The position numbers were made by a program, and so were the translations under genes. The notes under the pieces were generated by a model that was given only the letters and a program-made list of their open reading frames with translations, was not told where the DNA came from and made no database searches. Below, piece by piece: positions 23,969-32,643 of a stretch of DNA of 51,359 bases. The stretch comes from RGIG3077 sp964490175. GTDB taxonomy: Bacteria; Bacillota; Clostridia; Oscillospirales; Ruminococcaceae. The stretch covers positions 1 through 51,359 of the forward strand of contig CAZBAI010000013.1 in the NCBI GenBank assembly GCA_964490175.1. The letters run 5' to 3'. The number at the start of each line of letters is the position of its first letter. Position 1 is the first letter of the stretch.

Positions 23969-25459
23969 TTATTTTTGTGAAACCGTAACGGAATAAGCGC
24001 CATTGGAAAGACTTCCGACAGAAATTTCAAGATTTGTATCAACCGTTTCAAACCCATCGGAATCATACCACGCAAAGCCCGATACAGACGAATCGACAAC
24101 ATCACCGCGTTTGAAAAATCCGTTATTGTCATTTACAAGGCGAACAAATCTCACCTTATCGTCGCCGTTATAAGACGGGCCGTAGTTCTCATATGCAAAG
24201 ACCGAAACATTCCAATAATCATAAGTATAAAGCTCGGTTTGAACGTGCAGTATGCGAATGCCGCCGTTTTTATTCCACCACATTGTGTTGTTGCCATCGG
24301 GCGTGACATATTCAATAATAAAATATTCACCGAAATAATCATCACCCAAATCCTCACCGGGAATCAGCACAAAATTCGGGGAATGCTGAGATGAGGTGAG
24401 ATTAAACGTCTGCGACGATTTTGAATCATCATAAACATATATTTCGCTTTCGCAATACCAACCGAGCATCAGCTTTGATAATGATGAATAATCGCCGTAG
24501 GCATCGTCCATCATTTCATATCCGGCAGTGCCGTGCAAGCCCTCATAATCGCTTGTATCCTGATATTTGTAATAATCGGGCAAGCCCATGGTGTGACCCA
24601 TTTCGTGAATAATCGTTGTGACATAATCTGTGCGGTTTGTCGGAACGGAATTGCCGGTGATGATGTTGCCGACATGCAGTCCGTCAACTGTATATGACGT
24701 ATAGGCGAACGCTCCCGAACAGGGCCACCAGTAATCGGAGCTTGCCGAAGACGGCACAAAATAAGCCGAGCAGTCTATCACGCCGTCACCGTCGGCATCA
24801 TAATCGCTAAAATCAATTTCGTCCTCAAAATAATCAAGCACTTCCTTGACAAGCTTCCCCTTATCATCATTATAATCGGCGATTGAGCCGCTTGCCGTAT
24901 ATGTGAATATATCGCCCGTCATATTTAATCGCCCATATGATGAACGTTCGAGATACGCCGTTACGCTTTCATACGGATAATAGCTTGATGATGTATCTTC
25001 GGGGCCGAAAATTTCCGCTTCTACTTGTTCTGCGTCAAACTCTTTGGAAAATTTGCAGTCGGAAAATTCGATTTCAAACACAAGCATTTTCACATCGCCG
25101 ACCGAGGGGCATGAAGCGTCAAGTATTGCGATCGGGGTGTCTATAAGGTCTTTTGAAAGCTCAATATATTTAAGCCCATCAATGCCGAGCATTGTGCGCT
25201 TTAAAAGGCACAAATCAACCACGTTTACGTTTGAATCGGCGTTGATATCCGCAATATCGCCAAGCGCAACGTCAAGCGGTGACACATCGTGAATATGTGC
25301 GGATAAAAGCTTTACGTCCTTATTATTAACCGACAAATCACGGTTGACGTCACCGTATACCGCAGATGTACTGACAGCCTGCGCAGGCATTGATGAAAAG
25401 GCGGCGCACATGGCGATAAGCATGGCGGCAAAGATTAAAATAATCCGGTTAAAATTCAT
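23969..25459 (-). CDS. Secreted M6-type metalloprotease with N-terminal dockerin
   Basis: The 496-residue protein has a signal peptide (about 1-29, cleavage near AQA). Next comes a canonical type I dockerin (about 35-92) with two calcium loops, GDVNRDLSVNNKD and ADINADSNVNVVD. Then follows an M6-family (immune inhibitor A-like) peptidase region with the zinc motif HEMGHTMGLPDYY near residue 288. The C-terminal part is beta-rich. Dockerins normally sit at the C-terminus and dock enzymes to cohesin scaffolds; an N-terminal position is less common. The protein is probably held at the cell surface or in a cohesin complex. It lies 47 bases after the acyl-CoA synthetase fusion gene on the same strand. 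Confidence 0.9.
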   Translation of the reverse strand: MNFNRIILIFAAMLIAMCAAFSSMPAQAVSTSAVYGDVNRDLSVNNKDVKLLSAHIHDVSPLDVALGDIADINADSNVNVVDLCLLKRTMLGIDGLKYIELSKDLIDTPIAILDASCPSVGDVKMLVFEIEFSDCKFSKEFDAEQVEAEIFGPEDTSSSYYPYESVTAYLERSSYGRLNMTGDIFTYTASGSIADYNDDKGKLVKEVLDYFEDEIDFSDYDADGDGVIDCSAYFVPSSASSDYWWPCSGAFAYTSYTVDGLHVGNIITGNSVPTNRTDYVTTIIHEMGHTMGLPDYYKYQDTSDYEGLHGTAGYEMMDDAYGDYSSLSKLMLGWYCESEIYVYDDSKSSQTFNLTSSQHSPNFVLIPGEDLGDDYFGEYFIIEYVTPDGNNTMWWNKNGGIRILHVQTELYTYDYWNVSVFAYENYGPSYNGDDKVRFVRLVNDNNGFFKRGDVVDSSVSGFAWYDSDGFETVDTNLEISVGSLSNGAYSVTVSQK

Positions 25460-25506
25460 ATATACCTCCGATTTTTTTCAAAAATTAGGGAGTGCTTAAA
25501 ATGCTT

Positions 25507-28029
25507 TTAAGCGGTGACGATTTTGTTTGCGTTGTGAAGATTCAGCTTGTCAACAGCCTGCTCACGCATTTTGTATTTCAAGATTTTTCCGGCGGCGTTC
25601 ATCGGGAATGAATCCACAAAATCAACATATCTCGGAACTTTATGCTTTGCCATATTGTCACGCACATATTGCTTGATATCGTCTTCGGTGCAGCTTTCGC
25701 CCTCTTTAAGGATTACGCAAGCCATGATTTCTTCGCCGTAGTCGGCATCGGGCACGCCGATTACCTGAACGTCCTTAACCTTTTCGTGCGTATAGATAAA
25801 GTCCTCGATTTCCTTGGGGTAGATATTCTCGCCGCCACGGATTATCATATCTTTAATGCGGCCGGTAATTTTATAGTTGCCGTCGGGAAGTCTTCTTGCA
25901 AGGTCGCCCGTGTGCAGCCAACCCTCGCTGTCAATTGCGGCGGCGGTAGCTTCGGGCATTTTATAATAGCCTTTCATGATATTATAACCCCTTGCGACAA
26001 ATTCGCCGTCAACATTATCGGGCAAATCTTCATATGTTTCGGGGTCAACGATTTTGCATTCAACGGCAAAAATCGGTCCGCCGACTGTATTTACACGTGT
26101 TTCGATAGAATCTGTCGTTTTGCTCATTGTTGTAGCCGGGCTTGCCTCAGTCTGACCGTAAGTTATGCATATTTCGCTCATATGCATTTTTTCGATAACC
26201 TCACGCATTGTCTTTATCGGGCAGGGTGAGCCTGCCATAATGCCGGTGCGCATATGCGAAAAATCGGTCTTTTCAAAGTTTTCGTGCGAGAGCATTGCGA
26301 TAAACATTGTGGGCACGCCGTGGAAACAGGTGATTTTTTCACGGTTGATGCAGTCAAGACCTTTTCTGGGCGAAAATGCGGTAATGGGCGACATTGTTAC
26401 GCCGTGCGTCATTGAGGCGGTCATTGCAAGCACCATTCCGAAGCAATGGAACATCGGCACTTGAATCATCATTCTGTCGGCGGTGGATAAATCCATGCAA
26501 TCGCCGATAGCCTTGCCGTTGTTGACAACGTTGTAGTGCGTCAGCATAACGCCCTTGGGGAAGCCTGTCGTTCCCGATGTATATTGCATATTGCAGATAT
26601 CGTCTTTCTTTATGGTGCGGCGTATGGCTTCAACTTCTTCAACGGAAACATTTTTCGCAAGATTTATAGCTTCTTCCCAGCTGTAACAGCCCTTTTGCTT
26701 ACTTTGGCAGGTGATTATATTTTTGAGGAAAGGAAACTTCTTTGAAACCAGTTTACCCGGCTCACAGTGTTCAAGCTCGGGACAAAGCGTGTGAATAATT
26801 TCGTTATAGTCGATATTCTTCTTGCCGTCAACCATTACAAGCGTATTTGTATCGGACTGGCGAAGCAGATATTCTATTTCGTGATTTCGATATTCCGTAT
26901 TTACCGTAACGAGAACAGCGCCGATTTTTGTTGCCGCCCAGAATGTGATATACCACTGTGGAACATTAGTTGCCCAAATTGCAATGTGGTCGCCTTTTTT
27001 TACGCCCATTGCAAGCAGTGCCCTTGCAAATTCATCAACATCATCACGAAATTCGGGGTAGGTTCTTGTGTAATCAAGCTCGGTATATCTGAAAGCGTAC
27101 TGCGTGGGAAATTCCTCGCAGATACGGTCGAGCACATCGGGGAAAGTATAGTCGATAAGACGCTCTTTAGGCCAGACGTATTTGCCGGCGTTTCGGTTGT
27201 CGCTTTGCAATTTGTGCTTGTGCTTGCGGCGATAGGGCTGCATTGCGTTTGCAAATTGCGGAAATACAATGCCTGCATCGGAAAGCTCGGGCGCCCAGCG
27301 CTTGACCCATTCAAGCGAAACATAGCCCTCGTATTTAATCGAGCGAAGTGCGTTTATCATTTCTTCAACGGGAATATCGCCCTCGCCCATCATCTTATAA
27401 ACGGTTTTTCCGTTTTCCACACAGCTGTCTTTAATATGCACATATTTTATATATGAGCCGAGATTTGCAACGGTTTGACTTGCGGATTCATTTGCGTAGC
27501 GATAAGGGTGGTGCATATCCCAAAGTGCCGCAACATAGCGGCTGTCAGCCTTTGAAAGAAGCTTTGCAAGGCGCTTGGTATCGGAATAAACGCCGTTTGT
27601 TTCAACAAGAAGAGTAACATCGTATTCCTGCGCAATCGGAATAAGTTTATTTATGGCATAAAGCACCGCTTCATCGTCAACTTCGCCCTCGGGTGCAGGC
27701 TCAAGGTCGCCGAGTATTCTGATATACGGGGTCGAAAGCTTTGCAGCAAGTGCCGCATATTGTCTGATTTCGGCGATATTTTCTTCAAGCTTATCCGCAA
27801 ATTTAAGGCAGCAGCCGGAAGAAAGGCAAGGGATTTCAAGCCCGAGAGCTTTGAGCTTTGAAACGGTAGCGTCGATGTTTGAATCGGAAAAAACCTTTGC
27901 TTTATAAGCGTAAATCTCACTGCCCACTCCACGTACTTCAATGCCGTCAAAGTTTAAATCCTTTGCCATTGAATATATATCGACCCATGAAAAATCGGGG
28001 CATGCCAATGTTGAAAACGAAATTTTCAT
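25507..28029 (-). CDS. Fusion of a TIM-barrel isomerase-like domain with an acyl-CoA synthetase
   Basis: One uninterrupted 840-codon frame holds two enzymes. Residues 1 to about 255 are a xylose isomerase-like barrel with the metal-site pattern kept (LLVETNGV, ALWDMHHPYRY, YVHIKDS, VSLEWVKRW). After a basic linker (about 262-285), residues 290-835 are an AMP-forming acyl-CoA synthetase: phosphate loop QYTSGTTGFPKG, FHCFGM, GQTEAS, HTGDLARR, hinge GRIKDMIIRGGENI and the C-terminal catalytic Lys region NAAGKILKYKMRE. The synthetase part resembles medium-chain fatty-acyl CoA ligases (ACSF2/FadD-like). It lies 39 bases after the other synthetase gene and behind the Val/Leu-rich attenuator. How the barrel relates to acyl activation is unknown. 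Confidence 0.9.
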   Translation of the reverse strand: MKISFSTLACPDFSWVDIYSMAKDLNFDGIEVRGVGSEIYAYKAKVFSDSNIDATVSKLKALGLEIPCLSSGCCLKFADKLEENIAEIRQYAALAAKLSTPYIRILGDLEPAPEGEVDDEAVLYAINKLIPIAQEYDVTLLVETNGVYSDTKRLAKLLSKADSRYVAALWDMHHPYRYANESASQTVANLGSYIKYVHIKDSCVENGKTVYKMMGEGDIPVEEMINALRSIKYEGYVSLEWVKRWAPELSDAGIVFPQFANAMQPYRRKHKHKLQSDNRNAGKYVWPKERLIDYTFPDVLDRICEEFPTQYAFRYTELDYTRTYPEFRDDVDEFARALLAMGVKKGDHIAIWATNVPQWYITFWAATKIGAVLVTVNTEYRNHEIEYLLRQSDTNTLVMVDGKKNIDYNEIIHTLCPELEHCEPGKLVSKKFPFLKNIITCQSKQKGCYSWEEAINLAKNVSVEEVEAIRRTIKKDDICNMQYTSGTTGFPKGVMLTHYNVVNNGKAIGDCMDLSTADRMMIQVPMFHCFGMVLAMTASMTHGVTMSPITAFSPRKGLDCINREKITCFHGVPTMFIAMLSHENFEKTDFSHMRTGIMAGSPCPIKTMREVIEKMHMSEICITYGQTEASPATTMSKTTDSIETRVNTVGGPIFAVECKIVDPETYEDLPDNVDGEFVARGYNIMKGYYKMPEATAAAIDSEGWLHTGDLARRLPDGNYKITGRIKDMIIRGGENIYPKEIEDFIYTHEKVKDVQVIGVPDADYGEEIMACVILKEGESCTEDDIKQYVRDNMAKHKVPRYVDFVDSFPMNAAGKILKYKMREQAVDKLNLHNANKIVTA

Positions 28030-28068
28030 ATTAAAAAACCTCCAAAATACAATTATTTATGTATATGT

Positions 28069-29733
28069 TCAATCCGTGTCTTTTTCACGAATTTCCTTGC
28101 GCTTGATTTTGCCGCCCAAGGTTTTGGGCAATTCGTCCACATATTCGATAATTCTCGGATATTTATACGGTGCGGTTGCTTTTTTTACATGATTTTGCAA
28201 CTCTTTTGTAAGCTCTTCAGACGGTGTGTAGCCGTTTGCGAGAACGACCGTTGCTTTTACGACCTGACCTCTTATCGGGTCGGGGGCGCCGGTTATCGCC
28301 GATTCGACAACGGCGGGGTGCGTCAAAAGCGCACTTTCAACCTCAAACGGACCTATGCGGTAGCCCGAGCATTTTATAACATCGTCGTTTCTGCCGACAA
28401 ACCAATAATAACCGTTTGAATCACGCCATGCAACATCCTTTGTGTCATAAGCCTTTCCGCCGAGTACCTCTTGGGTCATTTCCGGATTTTTATAATATCC
28501 CGTAAACAAACCCGTGGGATGATATTTGTCGATATTGTCAATAAATATCGTTCCCTCGTCGCCGTCGGCACAAATGTTGCCGTCGGCATCATAAAGCTTG
28601 ATATCATAAAGCGGCGAAGGCTTGCCTGTCGAACCGGGAACAGGGTCTATCCACGGGAAATTTGCAAGAAGCACCGTGCCCTCGGTTTGACCGAATCCCT
28701 CACGCATTTTCTTGCCCGTAATTTCATAAATGCGGTTGAAAACTTCGGGGTTTAAAGGCTCGCCGGCGTTGCAAAAATTCTCAATCGAGGATAAATCGTA
28801 TGATTCCATATCTTCCTGAAGCATAAAGCGGTATGTTGTCGGCGGTGCGCAAAATGTCGTGATTCTGTATTTGCTGATGACTTCAAGCAAATGTGCCGGA
28901 TTAAACTTGCCGATAAAATCATAGCAGAAAACCTCGGCGCCGCAAATCCACTGACCGTAGATTTTGCCCCAGCCGAATTTTGCCCAGCCCGAATCGGTAA
29001 CGCTCATGTGCAGTTTGTTTTCCTGAACCTGCTGCCAGTATTTTGCCGTTACGATATGTCCCAAAGGGTGTGCGGCGTTATGGCAAACCATTTTCGGCAT
29101 ACCCGTTGAGCCGGAGGTGAAATATACAAGAATGGTGTCGGTTGATTTTGTCGCTTCTTCGCCCTGCGGCCTTTCCATTTCGTCGGAAAAATCCTTTATG
29201 GCGTCATCAAAATAAGTCCAACCGTCACGCTTTGTCGCAACGGAAATTTTTGTGTGCAGCGACGGTATTTCGTCAAAAGCTTTTTCGGCTTGTCCCAATA
29301 TATATTCATCGTCACAGCAGATGATTGCCGAAATCGAAGCGACGTTTCCTCTGTATATTATGTCCTTAGTGGTGAAAAGCAAATTTCCGGGAATTAAAAT
29401 AGCGCCGATTTTATGCAGTGCCGTTGCACAAACCCAATATTCCCATCTGCGGCGCAGAATAAGCAAGACAACGCTGCCTTTTTTTATTCCGATGCTTTTG
29501 AAATAATTTGCGGTTTTGTTTGAAAGCTTTGAAATTTCGGTAAAGGTAAATTCACGTTCCTCACCGTTGTCGGAAACCCACATCAGCGCTTTTTTTTCAG
29601 GCTCAAGCCTTGCCCATTCATCAACAATATCAAATCCGAAATTGAAATATTCGGGCACGTTGACTTTGTAATTTTCTTTAAAATCCTCATACGAATCAAA
29701 CTCGATTCTCGGTAGGTATCGATCCAATAGCAT
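28069..29733 (-). CDS. AMP-binding acyl-CoA synthetase (ACSM/MACS-like)
   Basis: The ATG at 29733 is chosen because AAAGGATG lies 7 bases upstream; the 18-base longer frame would begin inside that site. The 554-residue protein has the adenylate-forming motifs YFTSGSTGMPKMV (near 195), FGQTEG (near 345), YDTKDVAWRD, the hinge GRNDDVIKCSGYRIGPFEVES and the C-terminal Lys in TLGGKIKRKEIRE. Overall it resembles medium-chain acyl-CoA synthetases, a family whose archaeal member in Methanosarcina acetivorans prefers 2-methylbutyrate. I infer activation of short or branched acids. It is first in an operon with the fused synthetase and is preceded by a ribosome-mediated attenuator. Confidence 0.88.
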   Translation of the reverse strand: MLLDRYLPRIEFDSYEDFKENYKVNVPEYFNFGFDIVDEWARLEPEKKALMWVSDNGEEREFTFTEISKLSNKTANYFKSIGIKKGSVVLLILRRRWEYWVCATALHKIGAILIPGNLLFTTKDIIYRGNVASISAIICCDDEYILGQAEKAFDEIPSLHTKISVATKRDGWTYFDDAIKDFSDEMERPQGEEATKSTDTILVYFTSGSTGMPKMVCHNAAHPLGHIVTAKYWQQVQENKLHMSVTDSGWAKFGWGKIYGQWICGAEVFCYDFIGKFNPAHLLEVISKYRITTFCAPPTTYRFMLQEDMESYDLSSIENFCNAGEPLNPEVFNRIYEITGKKMREGFGQTEGTVLLANFPWIDPVPGSTGKPSPLYDIKLYDADGNICADGDEGTIFIDNIDKYHPTGLFTGYYKNPEMTQEVLGGKAYDTKDVAWRDSNGYYWFVGRNDDVIKCSGYRIGPFEVESALLTHPAVVESAITGAPDPIRGQVVKATVVLANGYTPSEELTKELQNHVKKATAPYKYPRIIEYVDELPKTLGGKIKRKEIREKDTD

Positions 29734-29752
29734 AAAATTACATCCTTTCAAT

Positions 29753-29787
29753 AAAAAACGGCTAAAAGCACCATTTGCCTTTAACCG
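29753..29787 (-). terminator. Attenuator terminator (3:4 hairpin)
   Basis: A 12-bp stem (two G-U pairs) with loop AATGG is followed by six T and lies upstream of, not after, a gene. Segment 29770-29782 is shared with the antiterminator helix. Confidence 0.85.
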
Positions 29788-29864
29788 TAATATTCCAAAA
29801 ATATAAGCACAACACGGCTTTTTCAGAACAAAACAGCAAAGGCCTATGGTACAAGCACCATAAG
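29753..29864 (-). promoter_or_regulatory. Ribosome-mediated transcription attenuator of the acyl-CoA synthetase operon
   Basis: Three competing helices are seen on the minus-strand RNA. Helix 1:2 (29843-29864) pairs CTTATGGT with ACCATAGG around a 6-base loop, inside the end of the leader peptide. Helix 2:3 pairs ACCAT-AG-GCCTTT (29838-29850) with AAAGGC-AA-ATGGT (29770-29782), 11 bp with one internal loop. Helix 3:4 pairs CGGTTAAAGGCA with TGCTTTTAGCCG (29759-29787), followed by TTTTTTAT: an intrinsic terminator 20 bases before the synthetase start. A ribosome stalled on the Val/Leu codons would free segment 2 to block the terminator. Confidence 0.85.
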
Positions 29865-29909
29865 TCGAACGACTGTTAGTTCCACGACTGCGTTGCGCAA
29901 TTTAAACAT
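29844..29909 (-). CDS. Val/Leu-rich attenuator leader peptide
   Basis: A 21-codon frame starts at ATG 29909, 7 bases after GGAGAAG-type Shine-Dalgarno sequence, and ends at TAG 29844-29846. Six residues are Val (codons 8, 9, 13, 14, 18, 20) and four Leu (4, 11, 16, 19); no Ile is present. The end reads VVRLMVLVP. Its last codons lie in segment 1 of the attenuator and the stop codon lies in segment 2, exactly the arrangement in trp/ilv-type leaders. The promoter is 33 bases upstream. Confidence 0.85.
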   Translation of the reverse strand: MFKLRNAVVELTVVRLMVLVP

Positions 29910-29941
29910 AAATCTTCTCCAAAAAAATTTTTACACATATA

Positions 29942-29970
29942 ATTATATTTTTGAATTTGCGCTTTGTCAA
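29942..29970 (-). promoter_or_regulatory. Promoter of the acyl-CoA synthetase operon leader
   Basis: On the minus strand TTGACA (29965-29970) and TATAAT (29942-29947) are 17 bases apart. Transcription should begin near 29935, giving a leader of about 200 bases before the synthetase gene. Confidence 0.88.
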
Positions 29971-30135
29971 GTGCTTTATAAAAATTTAAGACGCCGCCTT
30001 GTGCGTTTCGATTTTTTGCAATATATATTCAAACAGTTAATTTAGATTTTTGGCGATTTTAACCATGCGAAAGATAGACTTTTGTAAGCGGCAAGGGGCG
30101 TTTTTTCAGTAGATTTAATAAAGCGCTGTGCCGTA

Positions 30136-30164
30136 TTGACAAAATAATCGGTTTATTGTAAAAT
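30136..30164 (+). promoter_or_regulatory. Promoter of the LRR lipoprotein gene
   Basis: TTGACA (30136-30141) and TAAAAT (30159-30164) are 17 bases apart, 39 bases before the start codon. The 29971-30135 stretch between the two divergent promoters shows nothing else. Confidence 0.85.
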
Positions 30165-30203
30165 TAAACTATATGCATAAGAAAAGGAAAGGAAACGGCA
30201 ATT

Positions 30204-32408
30204 ATGAAAAAAATCATATCTGTGCTACTCGCCGTATCTATGTTGACTGCGCTTTTTACATCATGCAATGATAATGATAAAAGCGCTGTCGATTCGGCAT
30301 CATCAAGCTCACAGTCGGATTCATCTGATACTTCAGACGATATACAGGAGATTGAACGCACGCAAACCGTAATCGTTGTTGAAGATGAGGACGATTTTGC
30401 CTATGAAATTGTTGACGGCAATGCGCATATCGTCAGCTATAAAAGGGGAACGGTGCTGAAAATTCCGTCGCAGATACAGGGCTGCCCCGTGACGAGAATT
30501 GCGGCAGAAGCTTTTTATGAATGCGATGAGATAACCGAAATTGTTTTACCCGATACAATCACCGAAATCGGCGACAGCGCTTTCGGCGGCTGCACATCAC
30601 TTGAAACGCTTAATATTCCCGAAAGTGTCGAAACGGTCGGCGGTCTTGCTTTTAACGGCACTCCGTGGCTTGAAAACAGAGATGAGGATTATCTTATCAT
30701 CAACGATATTTATGTTACGTATCTCGGAAACGAAGCCGAGGTTGTCGTGCCGGAAGGAATCACGCAAATCGCACCGTTTGCTTTTTATGATTCGCACACC
30801 GTTCAATCCGTAATTTTGCCCGACAGTGTAAAGATAATCGGTGCGGCGGCGTTTCATGGACAAACAACCCTTTCAAATATAGACTTCGGTGATGGACTTG
30901 AAGTTATCGAACACAATGCTTTCAACACCTGTACAAGCCTTAAAACCGTCAACTTTCCCGAAACGCTCAGAGAAATCGGCGACAATGCTTTTGACGGCTG
31001 TACACAGCTTGAAGCACCGGAAATTCCGGTTGGGTGCACAAGCTTTGGTCTTGAAGCTTTTGCAAACACAAAATGGGTCAACTCGCTTCCGAGCGAATTT
31101 ATTATCGTAAACGGTATTTTGCTGTATCATCTTGAATATTACGGAGATGCCGACATAACCGACATTGTAATTCCCGATGATGTTACGGTAATTGCAAACG
31201 GCGCTTTTGAAGATAACGAAAAAATAGTTAATGTCACTATCGGCGATAATGTTTCCGAAATCGGCGATTGGGCGTTTAGCGGCTGCACCTCGCTTGAAAC
31301 AGTCGTAATAGGCGGCTCTTTAGAAAATATCGGTGAGGGGGCGTTTGCTTTCTGCACCGAGCTTTCGCAAATCAATGTTCCCGCAAGCGTAAAATCAATC
31401 GGCGCAGGCGCTTTTGCCGGCTCGCCTGAAATCGAAAAGCTTAATGTTGATGCCGCTAACCCCTACTATATAGAAGACGAAAACTTTGTGCTTTATTCTT
31501 CGGATTACAAAACGGCGCTGTTTGCACCTCAAAGTCTTACGGAGCTTGAACTTGCGGAGGAAACCGAAGCAATCGGCGATTATGCGTTTTACGGCTGCTC
31601 CAAGCTTGAAAGTTTTAGCGGCGGCAATTTGAAAACTATCGGCAATTTTGCGTTTTACGGCTGCGGACTTAAATCCGTAAATATTCCAAACGGAGTTGAA
31701 ACGATTGGTCAGTTTGCCTTTTGTGAGTGTGATTCGGCAACCGAAATTATCGTGCCCGACACTGTTACCAAAATTGAAAACGACGCGTTTTCATGCATGG
31801 ACAATTGCATGAGCGCAACACTGCCGTCAACACTGACGAAAATTTCCGATTATATGTTCTATATGGACTATATGCTTTGTATGCTTGAAATTCCCGATAC
31901 GGTTACTTATATCGGCGATTTTGCATTTTATAACTGCGCTTCAATGGCAACGTTTGTGCTGCCGCAAAATGTAGGATACATCGGAAAAAGTGCCTTTTAT
32001 GAGTGCTCTTCTATGATTGAGCTTGTCTACCCCACAGGGCTTTCGTATATTCCCGATTATGCCTTCGGTCAGTGCGTTGCACTCAAAAGCTTTGATGTTC
32101 CGAGCGACGTAACGTCGATAGGCTATGCCGCATTTGCATATTGCGAAAGCTTGGAAACGGTAAATCTCCCCGACGGACTTTTGTCTATCGGCGAACTGGG
32201 ATTCTACGAATGCGAAGCCATTTCGCAGATTGAAGTGCCGCAAAGCGTTGAGTGGATAGGCGACGCCGCATTGGGAATTGTCGGCGAATATGAAAAAGAC
32301 GATAACTTTATCATGACAGTTACCGCCGATACCTACGGCGAAACATACGCTCTCGATTACGGCGTGGCATATAAGTATTCCGACGGAACATATCCCGAGC
32401 AGGATTGA
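30204..32408 (+). CDS. BspA-type leucine-rich-repeat surface lipoprotein
   Basis: The 734-residue protein begins with a signal sequence and lipobox LFTSC (Cys21). A Ser/Asp-rich stretch (about 25-50) follows, then some two dozen LRR_5 (Treponema pallidum/BspA type) repeats of about 23 residues from about 95 to 705. A typical unit reads LPDTITEIGDSAFGGCTSLETL. The repeats are interrupted by island segments around 145-175 and 295-320. Such proteins form extended binding surfaces on the cell exterior and are common in gut Clostridia; the ligand is unknown. The short C-terminal piece after the repeats has no sorting motif. Confidence 0.9.
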   Translation: MKKIISVLLAVSMLTALFTSCNDNDKSAVDSASSSSQSDSSDTSDDIQEIERTQTVIVVEDEDDFAYEIVDGNAHIVSYKRGTVLKIPSQIQGCPVTRIAAEAFYECDEITEIVLPDTITEIGDSAFGGCTSLETLNIPESVETVGGLAFNGTPWLENRDEDYLIINDIYVTYLGNEAEVVVPEGITQIAPFAFYDSHTVQSVILPDSVKIIGAAAFHGQTTLSNIDFGDGLEVIEHNAFNTCTSLKTVNFPETLREIGDNAFDGCTQLEAPEIPVGCTSFGLEAFANTKWVNSLPSEFIIVNGILLYHLEYYGDADITDIVIPDDVTVIANGAFEDNEKIVNVTIGDNVSEIGDWAFSGCTSLETVVIGGSLENIGEGAFAFCTELSQINVPASVKSIGAGAFAGSPEIEKLNVDAANPYYIEDENFVLYSSDYKTALFAPQSLTELELAEETEAIGDYAFYGCSKLESFSGGNLKTIGNFAFYGCGLKSVNIPNGVETIGQFAFCECDSATEIIVPDTVTKIENDAFSCMDNCMSATLPSTLTKISDYMFYMDYMLCMLEIPDTVTYIGDFAFYNCASMATFVLPQNVGYIGKSAFYECSSMIELVYPTGLSYIPDYAFGQCVALKSFDVPSDVTSIGYAAFAYCESLETVNLPDGLLSIGELGFYECEAISQIEVPQSVEWIGDAALGIVGEYEKDDNFIMTVTADTYGETYALDYGVAYKYSDGTYPEQD

Positions 32409-32436
32409 TACAGATTGAAAATTTAACAAAAATGTT

Positions 32437-32471
32437 AAAGCGCTCCTTTATTGCAAAGGGGGCGCTTTTTT
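32437..32471 (+). terminator. Terminator after the LRR gene
   Basis: AAAGCGCTCCTTT and AAAGGGGGCGCTTT pair around a short loop and are followed by TTTTT, about 30 bases past the stop. Confidence 0.85.
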
Positions 32472-32579
32472 CTTTGCGTAAAAGACACAGCACGGCAGGA
32501 AATATATTTAATCATTTTACAATATTCGATATTATTTTTGACTAAATTAAAAAATGCACAAAAACATATGCTGTTGTAC

Positions 32580-32608
32580 TTGACATTTGAGTAAAATTTT
32601 GCTATAAT
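32580..32608 (+). promoter_or_regulatory. Promoter of the marR-citrate synthase unit
   Basis: TTGACA (32580-32585) and TATAAT (32603-32608) are exactly 17 bases apart, 35 bases before the MarR start codon. Confidence 0.9.
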
Positions 32609-32643
32609 AGTTAGAGTTCAAAGTATTTTTTCGGAGGATACAT

